9,183 bases of DNA from an uncultured Paracoccaceae bacterium (GCA_937132145.1 CAKZNY010000299.1:1-9183), one strand, 5' to 3'; shown: positions 1 through 7,954, counted from the stretch's first letter. The notes: a model not told the origin generated them from the sequence alone. Made by a program: numbers and translations.

Positions 1-696
1 GGCCGCTAGGCTCGCATCAAGTTTTGGCAACGTCGCGTACCAGATTGCATACCCGATGCCCGAGGCCAGCGCCCCCGAGGCGATGGCCAACAATATCCCC
101 GTCATGCTTGACGTCGTTTCGCTTGGCAATAAAAGCCACAGCAAAATGCCCAAGGGTGCCGCGTACAGAAAATTCGTGGCGGTCGCTTGTAACGGTGCCG
201 AAACTCCACGCCCGCGCAATGAATAGACACCCCACGAAATCGCGGCGACCACCATCAACATGGCCCCGAACAGATCCGGTGCCGCTGCCCCCGGTGCAAA
301 AAGCACGGCCAAGCCGATCATTCCCAACGCCGAGCCAACCCAGCGCGCCGTTGCTGGCCGCTCCCGCCCCATGACCGCGCCTGCAAACATCGTTATTTGC
401 ACGCCGCCAAACAAAATCAACGCGCCGATGCCCGCATCCAGCGTCACATAAGCGAACGAAAACGGAGCGGCATACATAAGCAACGCCAACGCCGAGCCGA
501 TATTGCCATGCCGCAGCATTCCCCGCAGCCCACCGCGCAGCGCTACCAGTGCTGCTAACATCAGCGCGCCAGACGCCAGCCGTATCGCCAGAAACGCGCT
601 CGGCCCGATTTGGTCGAACGCCAAAGCGCTGCGGGTCAGGACGGAATTCGCGGCAAAGGCCAGTAGGGCAAGCAGGGTGATCAAAAACAAACGCAT
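1..696 (-). CDS. EamA/DMT-family transporter, C-terminus beyond the window edge
   Basis: This is a predicted inner-membrane transporter of the drug/metabolite transporter (EamA) superfamily; the substrate cannot be told. The frame opens at ATG 694-696 (protein begins MRLFLITLLALLAFAANSVL) and stays open for 232 codons to the window edge. About eight hydrophobic segments are visible, roughly at residues 1-20, 33-53, 66-86, 89-108, 117-135, 141-160, 171-190 and 198-220. The first EamA repeat covers about 1-135 and the second begins near 141. The GYAIWYATLPKLDASLAA stretch at 215-232 resembles the late part of the second repeat. Family members usually have about 290-300 residues and ten helices, so about 60 residues are missing at the left. 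No good Shine-Dalgarno precedes the ATG (the bases just before it read TTGCCCC), so the start is likely but not certain. It follows the groESL terminator on the same strand and is probably a separate unit. Confidence 0.85.
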   Translation of the reverse strand, partial: MRLFLITLLALLAFAANSVLTRSALAFDQIGPSAFLAIRLASGALMLAALVALRGGLRGMLRHGNIGSALALLMYAAPFSFAYVTLDAGIGALILFGGVQITMFAGAVMGRERPATARWVGSALGMIGLAVLFAPGAAAPDLFGAMLMVVAAISWGVYSLRGRGVSAPLQATATNFLYAAPLGILLWLLLPSETTSSMTGILLAIASGALASGIGYAIWYATLPKLDASLAA

Positions 697-752
697 GGGG
701 CAACAAAGCGTGTTCAGGGGGTAAAGGCCAGACAACAATTTGTGTTGCGCAC

Positions 753-778
753 AAAAAAGGGCCACCCGAAGGCGGCCC
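753..778 (-). terminator. Intrinsic terminator of groESL (UUCG tetraloop)
   Basis: Read on the minus strand, GGGCCGCC, loop TTCG, GGTGGCCC form an 8-bp stem with one G-U wobble (759-766 with 771-778). It is followed directly by six T (758-753). The cUUCGg loop is exceptionally stable. It lies about 95 nt after the groEL stop and before the transporter gene, where the operon should end. Confidence 0.88.
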
Positions 779-810
779 GTGGTATTATTTTTGGTGAGCG
801 TAAGGTTCTC

Positions 811-836
811 GGTGTTTGGCCCGAAGGCCAAACGCC
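811..836 (-). repeat. Strong UUCG-loop hairpin in the groEL 3' region
   Basis: On the minus strand GGCGTTTGGCC, loop TTCG, GGCCAAACACC fold into an 11-bp stem with one wobble pair (the core 8 bp, 814-821 with 826-833, are perfect). No T tract follows, so on its own it is not a standard terminator. It lies between the groEL stop and the true terminator and may protect the transcript 3' end or pause polymerase; that role is inferred. Confidence 0.7.
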
Positions 837-846
837 TGTCACCTAC

Positions 847-871
847 GGTCAAATCCTTGCAGGATTTAACC
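847..871 (-). repeat. Hairpin directly after the groEL stop codon
   Basis: The arms AAATCCT (851-857) and AGGATTT (861-867) pair perfectly around a 3-nt loop. After one mismatch, three further pairs extend the stem to 847-871. It begins on the base after the groEL TAA. There is no T tract. It is the first of three consecutive hairpins leading to the terminator. Confidence 0.6.
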
Positions 872-2530
<1,659 letters not shown>

Positions 2531-2546
2531 TTATAATAGGGTTCGC

Positions 2547-2834
2547 TTAAGCGATAATGCCAAGAATGTCGGATTCTTTCATGATCAACAGCTCTTCGCC
2601 GTCGAGCTTGATTTCCGTGCCAGACCATTTGCCGAACAAGATTTTGTCGCCAGCTTTAACGTCCATAGCAATGCGGCTGCCGTCTTCGTCACGTGCGCCT
2701 GCACCAACAGAAATAACTTCGCCTTCGGATGGCTTTTCTTTTGCGGAATCGGGGATAATCAGACCGCCGGATGTTTTCTCGTCTTCTTCAAGACGACGAA
2801 CAACAACGCGATCATGTAGAGGTGTAAATGCCAT
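2547..2834 (-). CDS. groS: Co-chaperonin GroES (10 kDa)
   Basis: GroES is the heptameric lid that closes the GroEL chamber. The 95-residue product begins [20 protein letters not shown], has the mobile-loop region [20 protein letters not shown] (about 17-36) that contacts GroEL, and ends ESDILGIIA, all at family length. The start at 2834 is chosen because it gives the standard N-terminus and has AGGAG about eight bases upstream. An in-frame extension to 2891 would add 19 residues unlike any GroES and would run through the CIRCE operator. It is the first gene of the groES-groEL operon. Confidence 0.99.
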   Translation of the reverse strand: MAFTPLHDRVVVRRLEEDEKTSGGLIIPDSAKEKPSEGEVISVGAGARDEDGSRIAMDVKAGDKILFGKWSGTEIKLDGEELLIMKESDILGIIA

Positions 2835-2877
2835 TTTGGATGCTCCTATGAGTATTCCTTTGGGGTGGTTTTGCCTT

Positions 2878-2904
2878 TTGGCACTCACCACCGTTGAGTG
2901 CTAA
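2878..2904 (-). promoter_or_regulatory. CIRCE operator (HrcA binding site) of groESL
   Basis: Read on the minus strand the arms are TTAGCACTC and GAGTGCCAA, separated by exactly 9 bp. The consensus is TTAGCACTC-N9-GAGTGCTAA, so only one base of one arm differs. It lies 43 bp upstream of the groES ATG and just downstream of the promoter -10, where bound HrcA would block transcription; heat stress relieves HrcA repression in known systems. Confidence 0.97.
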
Positions 2905-2911
2905 CGGTAGG

Positions 2912-2940
2912 TATCTAATTAGGCGAATTGGACGAGTCAA
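2912..2940 (-). promoter_or_regulatory. Vegetative (sigma-70 type) promoter of groESL
   Basis: On the minus strand there is a -35 TTGACT (2940-2935), a 17-bp spacer and a -10 TAGATA (2917-2912). The predicted transcription start, near 2905, abuts the CIRCE operator. The -35 overlaps a GANTC site (GACTC, 2938-2934), the CcrM methylation target in alphaproteobacteria. I see no separate heat-shock sigma-32 promoter, so HrcA is probably the main control. Confidence 0.8.
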
Positions 2941-2969
2941 GGCATGCAACCACAGATTACCACTAATAC

Positions 2970-2998
2970 GTGACAAAGCCCTGCGGCCCGCATATATA
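2970..2998 (+). promoter_or_regulatory. Candidate promoter of the ppaC-ribF operon
   Basis: GTGACA (2970-2975), a 17-bp spacer and TATATA (2993-2998) give a reasonable sigma-70-like promoter. The start point would be near 3005, leaving a leader of about 30 nt before ppaC. It is divergent from the groESL promoter, about 30 bp away. It rests on motif match and position only. Confidence 0.5.
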
Positions 2999-3035
2999 GA
3001 GCGAAATTATTGCAGCGCACAAAACGAGTCACACC

Positions 3036-3953
3036 ATGATCAAAATTTTCGGCCACACAGCCCCCGACACAGATGCAACCGCCTCCGCCCTGATTTGGGA
3101 ATGGTACCTAAGCGAAATGCAGGACAAACCTGCCAAAGCCTATGTGCAAGGCGAACCAAACACCGAGGCCGCGTTCGTTCTGAAACGCTGGGGTTTCGAG
3201 ACACCCGAAATGCTGGACCTGCAAACCGACGACAAAGTCGTGATCGTAGACACCAACAATCCTGCCGAGCTGCCTGCGAACATCAACGATGTGGAAATCA
3301 AACAGATCATCGATCATCACATGCTGGTCGGTGGCCTGACAACCAGCGTTCCGATCAACGTCACAATCCGCCCTGTGGCCGCCACGGCGACCGTGATGTT
3401 CAGCATCATGCGCTCGCCCGCGCAAAACACTATGCCGGATGCGATCAAGGGCCTGATCCTCAGCTGCATTATTTCCGACACACTGGAATTCCGCAGCCCG
3501 ACGACAACACCTCGCGACATAGAGATTGCCAAACGTCTGGCCGAAAACCTGAAAATCGACATCCCTGAATATGCCGCCGAAATGTTCGCGGCCAAATCCG
3601 ACATCGCGCATTTTTCGGACGCAGAACTGCTGCGCATGGATTCGAAGAAATTCGAGGTTAACGGCACAAATTTCCGCATCTCGGTTCTGGAAACCACCAG
3701 TCCTGCGGCGATTCTGGCGCGCAAAGACAGCCTGATGGCCTGCATGACGACCGTTGCCGATGAAGACGGTGTGGATCAAGTTCTGCTGTTCATCATCGAC
3801 ATCCTGACCGAATCCGCGACCCTGCTGATCCCGAACGATTTCGTTAAAACAATCGCCGAGAAATCCTTTGATTGCACGGTTGAGGGCGACACAGTCCACC
3901 TGCCGGGCATCATGTCCCGCAAAAAGCAGATCATCCCGAGCCTGAAAGCTTAA
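3036..3953 (+). CDS. ppaC: Manganese-dependent (family II) inorganic pyrophosphatase
   Basis: This enzyme splits pyrophosphate into two phosphates in the cytoplasm, pulling biosynthetic reactions forward. It belongs to the DHH phosphoesterase superfamily. The visible metal and substrate residues match the family: GHTAPDTDA at 6-14 (His7, Asp11, Asp13), Asp72 in VDTNNP, the DHH triad at 93-95, SDTLEFRSPT at 147-156 (Asp148), and the C-terminal SRKKQ at 294-298 with Arg295 and Lys296. The 305-residue length fits the short form without CBS domains. The N-terminal DHH domain spans about 1-190 and the C-terminal DHHA2 domain follows. The Shine-Dalgarno is weak (ACGAG), but ATG 3036 gives the standard N-terminus. 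It heads a four-gene run; its TAA shares one base with the next ATG. Family II enzymes are patchily distributed in proteobacteria, where family I Ppa is more usual. Confidence 0.96.
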   Translation: MIKIFGHTAPDTDATASALIWEWYLSEMQDKPAKAYVQGEPNTEAAFVLKRWGFETPEMLDLQTDDKVVIVDTNNPAELPANINDVEIKQIIDHHMLVGGLTTSVPINVTIRPVAATATVMFSIMRSPAQNTMPDAIKGLILSCIISDTLEFRSPTTTPRDIEIAKRLAENLKIDIPEYAAEMFAAKSDIAHFSDAELLRMDSKKFEVNGTNFRISVLETTSPAAILARKDSLMACMTTVADEDGVDQVLLFIIDILTESATLLIPNDFVKTIAEKSFDCTVEGDTVHLPGIMSRKKQIIPSLKA

Positions 3954-4825
3954 TGACCCGAATAATCGATAACCTCGCGCAGGTCGCCCACTCCTACGAC
4001 GCGCTGTTCGTTGACCTATGGGGCTGCCTGCACAACGGTGTTGAGCCTTTCAAAGATGCCGTAGTAGCGTTGCAAACATACCGCGCGTCAGGCGGCAAGG
4101 TGCTGTTGCTAACCAACTCGCCGCGCCCGCGTGCCTCCGTCAAACGACAGCTTGAACGCATCGGCGTGCCCACCGACACCTACGACGAAATCGCCACGTC
4201 CGGTGATTCCGCCCAGATCGCGATGGCCGCAGGCATGGTTGGTCGCAAGGTTTACCACCTCGGCCCCGAACACGATCTCAGCTTCTTCGAAGACGAAAAC
4301 GGCCCGATCAACGTCGAACGCGTCCCCTTGGATCAGGCCGAAGGCATCGTCTGCACCGGCCTGTTCGACGACCTGACCGAAACACCGGATGACTACCGCC
4401 TAACCATCCTCGATGGCAAAACCCGAGGCCTAAAACTGCTCTGCGCCAACCCCGACATCTCCGTTGACGTGGGTGATAAACGCATCTTTTGCGCAGGCGC
4501 CATCGCGCAGGCCTACACCGAAGCAGGCGGCACCAGCCTCTATTTCGGCAAGCCACACTCGCCAATCTACCAACTCGCCTATGCCCGCCTCGCAGGCATC
4601 TCGGCACGGCGCATAGATAACGACCGCATCCTTTGCATCGGGGATGGCATCAACACCGACATCCGTGGCGGCGTCGCCGAAGACCTCGACACCCTGTTCA
4701 TCACTGGCGGGTTGGCCGCGAACGAAATCCATGGAATCGACGGTAAACCGGACGAGACCAAACTGGCCGAATTCATCAAATCAAACAAATTGTCCCCGAC
4801 CTTCACGATAGGTCACCTACGTTAA
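3953..4825 (+). CDS. HAD superfamily class IIA hydrolase (TIGR01459-like)
   Basis: This is a probable cytoplasmic phosphatase of the haloacid dehalogenase superfamily, subclass IIA (relatives of NagD and 4-nitrophenylphosphatase); its substrate is unknown. Visible motifs are the nucleophile motif DLWGCLHNG (Asp21), motif II LLLTNSPRP (Thr54), the cap domain between them and about 195, motif III Lys200 in YFGKPHSPIY, and motif IV CIGDGINTDIRGG (Asp231, Asp236). Where most phosphatases have DxD in motif I, this one has D-x-W (Trp23). From memory this is typical of the alphaproteobacterial TIGR01459 group, so it is probably not a defect. The ATG overlaps the ppaC stop by one base (TAATG), which suggests translational coupling. 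The gene ends 14 nt before the MaoC gene. Its nearness to ribF makes a phosphatase role in flavin metabolism conceivable, but nothing in the sequence proves it. Confidence 0.9.
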   Translation: MTRIIDNLAQVAHSYDALFVDLWGCLHNGVEPFKDAVVALQTYRASGGKVLLLTNSPRPRASVKRQLERIGVPTDTYDEIATSGDSAQIAMAAGMVGRKVYHLGPEHDLSFFEDENGPINVERVPLDQAEGIVCTGLFDDLTETPDDYRLTILDGKTRGLKLLCANPDISVDVGDKRIFCAGAIAQAYTEAGGTSLYFGKPHSPIYQLAYARLAGISARRIDNDRILCIGDGINTDIRGGVAEDLDTLFITGGLAANEIHGIDGKPDETKLAEFIKSNKLSPTFTIGHLR

Positions 4826-4839
4826 GAAGGACGCAGATC

Positions 4840-5283
4840 ATGCAAGACTCGCTGCCAATCGGCACCATCTATATTGAAGACCTCGAAATCGGCATGGAAC
4901 GCTCGCTTTCCAAAACCATTGGCGACCACGAGATCGAAATGTTCGCCGAACTTTCGACCGATCACAACCCCGTCCACCTTGACGACGACTATGCCAAAGA
5001 CACCATTTTTAAAGGTCGCATCGCCCACGGCATGCTATCCGCCAGCCTGATTTCCGCGGTAATAGGCGAGCAACTCCCCGGCCACGGCACCATATACCTA
5101 AAGCAAAGCCTGACCTTCACGGCCCCCGTGCGCCCCGGCGACCTAGTCGAGGCGACCGTTACGGTCTTGAAAATCGATCACGCCAAACGTCGGGTTACCC
5201 TTGATTGCAAGTGCCGCGTAGGCGATACCGTTGTTCTGAAAGGCGACGCGCTGGTTCTAGCGCCAAGCCGCAGAATCGACTAA
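4840..5283 (+). CDS. MaoC-family dehydratase ((R)-enoyl-CoA hydratase fold)
   Basis: This is a single hotdog-fold protein of the MaoC/PhaJ type; such enzymes hydrate trans-2-enoyl-CoA to (R)-3-hydroxyacyl-CoA or act on related thioesters. The hydratase-2 motif is clear: Asp41 and His46 in STDHNPVHLDDDYA (the catalytic Asp/His pair of PhaJ-type enzymes) and the following FKGRIAHGML (His63). The C-terminal part, with SLTFTAPVRPGDLVEATVTV, completes the fold. The 147 residues match the single-domain form. AAGAAGGA lies about nine bases before ATG 4840. It sits between the HAD gene and ribF (gaps 14 and 15 nt), almost certainly co-transcribed. The link to its neighbours is not obvious; a role in PHB or fatty acid turnover is possible but not shown. 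Confidence 0.92.
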   Translation: MQDSLPIGTIYIEDLEIGMERSLSKTIGDHEIEMFAELSTDHNPVHLDDDYAKDTIFKGRIAHGMLSASLISAVIGEQLPGHGTIYLKQSLTFTAPVRPGDLVEATVTVLKIDHAKRRVTLDCKCRVGDTVVLKGDALVLAPSRRID

Positions 5284-5298
5284 GGGCGCAGGCCAAGC

Positions 5299-6243
5299 AT
5301 GAAAACTTTCAAGACTTACACCGATATTCCGGCAGACAGCCAAGACGCTGTCGTGGCTATGGGCAACTTCGACGGCGTGCATTTGGGCCACCAATCGGTT
5401 ATCGCACTGGCCCGCGCCATCGCGGCCACCAACAACGCCCCCCTTGGTGTCATCACGTTCGAACCCCACCCCCGCCAATTGTTCGCGCCAGACGCGCCGC
5501 CGTTCCGCCTGATGAACGAAAAAACCCGCGCCCACCGCATCAACAAACTCGGCATCGACGCGCTGTTCGAGCTGCCGTTCAACACCGCCCTCTCCCAACT
5601 AACCGCCGAGGAATTCGCCCGTGACGTCCTCGCCAACGGCTTGAAAATCAAACACGTCATCATCGGCGCTGACTTCCGCTTCGGCAAAGGCCGCCAAGGG
5701 GATGCCGACATGCTGTGTGAATTCGGCCACGAAATGGGCTTCGGCGTAACCCTCGCCCCGTTGATCTCCGACGACAAAGGCGATTATTCCTCTTCCGCCA
5801 TCCGCGAGGCCCTAAACAACGGCCACCCCGAAGATGCCGCCCGAATTCTTGGCCACTGGCACCGCATCGACGGCATCGTCGAAAAAGGCGACCAACGCGG
5901 CCGCGAGCTGGGCTTTCCAACCGCCAACATATCGCTAGACGACCTGCACCTGCCGAAATTCGGCGTTTACGCCGTCTTCTTTGACATCCTCGATGGCCCA
6001 CACAAAGGCGTCTATCGCGGCGCAGCATCACTCGGCATCCGCCCGACGTTCGGCATTAACAAACCGAACTTGGAGACCTTTCTGTTCGACTTCTCCGGCG
6101 ACATTTACGACGCATCCGTGTCCGTCGCCCTCGTGGCCTACCAACGCCCCGAAGAGAAATTCGACAACCTCGAGGACCTCATCAAGCAAATGAATATCGA
6201 TTGTTTCGAGGCCCGTGAAATTCTGGCAAAAGCCACCTTCTGA
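5299..6243 (+). CDS. ribF: Bifunctional riboflavin kinase/FAD synthetase
   Basis: RibF phosphorylates riboflavin to FMN and then adenylylates FMN to FAD with release of pyrophosphate. The N-terminal nucleotidyltransferase domain (about 1-180) shows GNFDGVHLGH at 22-31, FEPHPRQLF at 54-62, GADFRFGKGRQGD at 123-135 and SSSAIREAL at 164-172. The C-terminal flavokinase domain (about 184-314) shows GRELGFPTANI at 201-211, LGIRPTF at 245-251 and LETFLFDFSGDIY at 258-270 with the probable catalytic Glu259. The 314 residues equal the family norm. It is the last gene of the ppaC run, 15 nt after the MaoC gene, with GCAGG about eight bases before its ATG. Pyrophosphate from the FAD step is a substrate of the first gene's product. 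Its stop lies 13 nt from the stop of the convergent aminotransferase, with no room for an independent terminator. Confidence 0.98.
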   Translation: MKTFKTYTDIPADSQDAVVAMGNFDGVHLGHQSVIALARAIAATNNAPLGVITFEPHPRQLFAPDAPPFRLMNEKTRAHRINKLGIDALFELPFNTALSQLTAEEFARDVLANGLKIKHVIIGADFRFGKGRQGDADMLCEFGHEMGFGVTLAPLISDDKGDYSSSAIREALNNGHPEDAARILGHWHRIDGIVEKGDQRGRELGFPTANISLDDLHLPKFGVYAVFFDILDGPHKGVYRGAASLGIRPTFGINKPNLETFLFDFSGDIYDASVSVALVAYQRPEEKFDNLEDLIKQMNIDCFEAREILAKATF

Positions 6244-6256
6244 TGCGCCGCCTAAA

Positions 6257-7108
6257 TTAGGTCGCCGTCTTCCGGCTTTCATCCAGATAAATTTCGCGCA
6301 GCCGCCGTGCAATCGGCCCGGGCGTCCCATCACCCAATACCTGCCCGTCGATCTCCACCACGGATGTCACAAACGTCGTCGCCGAGGTAACAAATGCCTC
6401 GTCAGCGTTCATCGCTTCCTCGATAGTAAACGACCGCTCAACAACTTCCATCTGGGCTTCACGGGCAAACCGCAACACCGCCCTACGTGTGATCCCGCTA
6501 AGAATGTCGGGCGATAAATCCCGCGTGATAATCTTGCCGCCCTTAACGATATAGGCGTTGTTCGAGGTCCCCTCGGTCACACACCCGTCCTCAACCAACC
6601 ACGCATCGTCAACACCGGCAGCCTTCGCCGCCATCTTGCCCAGTGAGGGCGCAAGTAGCTGGATCGTCTTGATATCGCGCCGTCCCCAACGGATATCCGG
6701 TATCGAGATTATCTTGATCCCTGTCTTTGCCGCAGGGGCTTGGGTCAGGTTCATAACCTGCGTAAACATCACCAGACTGGATTTCACACCCTCCGGAAAA
6801 ACGAAACTCCGATCAGCCGCCCCGCGTGTCACCTGCAAATAGACCAACCCTTCGACCAGATCATTTGCCCGTATCAGCTCGCGGTGGATCGCCTCGATTT
6901 CGTCGTCAGTTTCAGGTGGCGCCATATCCAGCTCGCTCAACGAGCGCCCCAATCGCTTCATATGCCCTGCGAAATCGATCATCTTGCCGCCCAGAATAGA
7001 TGTCACTTCGTACACCCCGTCGGCCATCAGAAACCCGCGATCAAAGATGCTGATCTTGGCATCTTCCTCGGCCAGATATTCTCCATTCACATAAACTGTG
7101 CGGCTCAT
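6257..7108 (-). CDS. D-amino-acid aminotransferase-like PLP enzyme (class IV)
   Basis: This is a fold-type IV PLP transaminase closest in appearance to D-alanine aminotransferase (Dat), with branched-chain aminotransferases as the nearest alternative. The 283-residue length fits Dat. Numbering runs two ahead of the Bacillus enzyme: Lys147 in RRDIKTIQLL is the Schiff-base lysine (Lys145), Glu179 in VTEGTSNNAYIV meets the PLP ring nitrogen (Glu177), and Tyr33 in DGVYEV corresponds to Tyr31. Arg100 matches Arg98 of the carboxylate trap, but the usual His100 position is Phe102 (DRSFVFP), so the substrate range may differ. The start has AGGGGGA about six bases upstream. It lies 24 nt after a small gene of unknown function, probably in one operon, and converges with ribF. 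It could supply D-glutamate or D-alanine for peptidoglycan or degrade D-amino acids; the sequence does not decide. Confidence 0.85.
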   Translation of the reverse strand: MSRTVYVNGEYLAEEDAKISIFDRGFLMADGVYEVTSILGGKMIDFAGHMKRLGRSLSELDMAPPETDDEIEAIHRELIRANDLVEGLVYLQVTRGAADRSFVFPEGVKSSLVMFTQVMNLTQAPAAKTGIKIISIPDIRWGRRDIKTIQLLAPSLGKMAAKAAGVDDAWLVEDGCVTEGTSNNAYIVKGGKIITRDLSPDILSGITRRAVLRFAREAQMEVVERSFTIEEAMNADEAFVTSATTFVTSVVEIDGQVLGDGTPGPIARRLREIYLDESRKTAT

Positions 7109-7132
7109 AGTATCCCCCTAAGTCTTGGTTGT

Positions 7133-7480
7133 TTATTTCGCGATCAACGCCACAGGCGCATTCGCATCCTCGGCGTAATCCTTGGGCGCTGCGTCCAGAA
7201 CCACGGTGCGCCGCTTGAAGTCATATATCATATGGTCGCCATCCGGCTCTGATCGAATAACAAGGCATTGCAACAGATGCCGCGACCCGTCGAACAAATC
7301 CACGAACCCACGCAGATTTGGCGCTTTTCCCAGCGGCATCGAGAAACCGGTCTCCCAGATTCTCACCACCGGATAGTCGACTTCCCCGTCATGCACCCGC
7401 AAACGGTTCTTCTTCATCGCGTCTTTCATACGTGCCTTTCGCAGGCCCGCCATCACGTCTGGTGAGAAATACGTTTCCAT
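7133..7480 (-). CDS. Conserved-looking protein of unknown function, 115 residues
   Basis: I do not recognise a named family. The product is a small soluble protein with a basic N-terminal stretch (RKARMKDAMKKNRLRVH, about 14-30), then mixed hydrophobic and charged segments suggesting mainly beta structure (YPVVRIWETGFSMPL, LRGFVDLFDGSRHLLQCLVI, DHMIYDFKRRTVVLDA). There is no signal peptide or membrane segment. The arginine-rich start followed by a beta region distantly recalls PilZ-like proteins, but the diagnostic motifs are not convincing. The start is taken at ATG 7480, with GGAG six bases upstream; a TTG start at 7486 would abut that Shine-Dalgarno. It lies 24 nt ahead of the aminotransferase gene and is probably co-transcribed with it. 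The coding call is supported by the ribosome site, tight spacing and sensible protein composition. Confidence 0.75.
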   Translation of the reverse strand: METYFSPDVMAGLRKARMKDAMKKNRLRVHDGEVDYPVVRIWETGFSMPLGKAPNLRGFVDLFDGSRHLLQCLVIRSEPDGDHMIYDFKRRTVVLDAAPKDYAEDANAPVALIAK

Positions 7481-7494
7481 TAACAACTCCGCTA

Positions 7495-7534
7495 ATTATA
7501 GGCCTATCGTTTGCCAATAAACCCTTAACGTCAA
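7495..7534 (-). promoter_or_regulatory. Possible promoter region of the 115-residue gene and aminotransferase
   Basis: On the minus strand there is a TTGACG (7534-7529) and a perfect TATAAT (7500-7495), but they are 28 bp apart, too far to work as one promoter. TTGACG with AACGAT at 17 bp spacing is a poorer alternative. TATAAT lies so near the start that its transcript would begin almost at the Shine-Dalgarno. A 10-bp perfect palindrome ATAGGCCTAT (7498-7507) overlaps it and could be an operator. The region probably holds the promoter, but its exact elements are uncertain. Confidence 0.3.
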
Positions 7535-7561
7535 GTTACTATTTCGAAATTTGCCGCGCTT

Positions 7562-7954
7562 TTATGCCACTTCCGGCTCGCGGGTCGAGGCATGTTTCCG
7601 GGGCACATAATGCTCCAACACCGCCGCGAGATCATCGGGGCGCAACGGCGTGCGCATCAGGCTGCGCGCGTTGGGAATAAGATCAAAGATCGAGCCGTCC
7701 GAGAAAAAGCTGGTGCTGGTCACCGCAATAATCGGCACGTCAGGGCAGCGATACGTGGCATAATCCGAAATCGCAATCGCCCCGCCATCAGGCAACACCA
7801 GATCAAGAACCAGCGCGTCGAAATCCTCGAACCGCAGTTTGTTAATCGCGGCCAATTGCGTTGCCGCCTGCACGACCTCCACCCCTTGGCGTTGCAAGAA
7901 ACGGGACCACAGTTCCGACAGGTCTGTGTTTTGTTGTACCAATAATATCCGCAT
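7562..7954 (-). CDS. Stand-alone response-regulator receiver protein, degenerate
   Basis: This is a 130-residue CheY-like receiver domain with no output domain. It starts MRILLVQQNTDLSELWSRFL, has the putative phospho-acceptor Asp51 in LVLDLVLPDGG and the switch Thr79 (or Ser80) in PIIAVTSTS. Two hallmarks are missing. The acidic pair that binds magnesium (normally DD or ED after the first strand) is Gln7-Gln8, and the conserved Lys before Pro is Thr102 or Arg101 (LMRTPLRP). Such a protein may not be phosphorylated normally and might act as a constitutive or binding partner. The start at 7954 is preferred because GGAG lies six bases upstream; the in-frame ATG at 7969 has no such site. It is probably a single-gene unit with TTAA-rich, CtrA-like DNA upstream. 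No kinase is nearby. Confidence 0.9.
   Translation of the reverse strand: MRILLVQQNTDLSELWSRFLQRQGVEVVQAATQLAAINKLRFEDFDALVLDLVLPDGGAIAISDYATYRCPDVPIIAVTSTSFFSDGSIFDLIPNARSLMRTPLRPDDLAAVLEHYVPRKHASTREPEVA

Noticed and set aside
17..754. A 245-codon open frame on the minus strand across the left end
   Set aside because: It is out of frame with the 232-codon frame starting at 696, which encodes a clear multi-helix EamA transporter. The longer frame gives an Arg/Gly-rich product without family character.
2835..2891. A 19-residue N-terminal extension of GroES
   Set aside because: It would run into the CIRCE operator, ignores a good Shine-Dalgarno before 2834, and gives an N-terminus unlike any GroES.
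3108..3899. A 263-codon minus-strand open frame opposite the pyrophosphatase
   Set aside because: It is a shadow of ppaC, which has all its catalytic motifs; the antisense product is His/Arg/Gly-rich without domains.
6250..6262. Terminator at the ribF/aminotransferase junction
   Set aside because: CCTAAATTAGG is a short near-palindrome, too weak for a terminator stem and without a T tract; it overlaps the aminotransferase stop.
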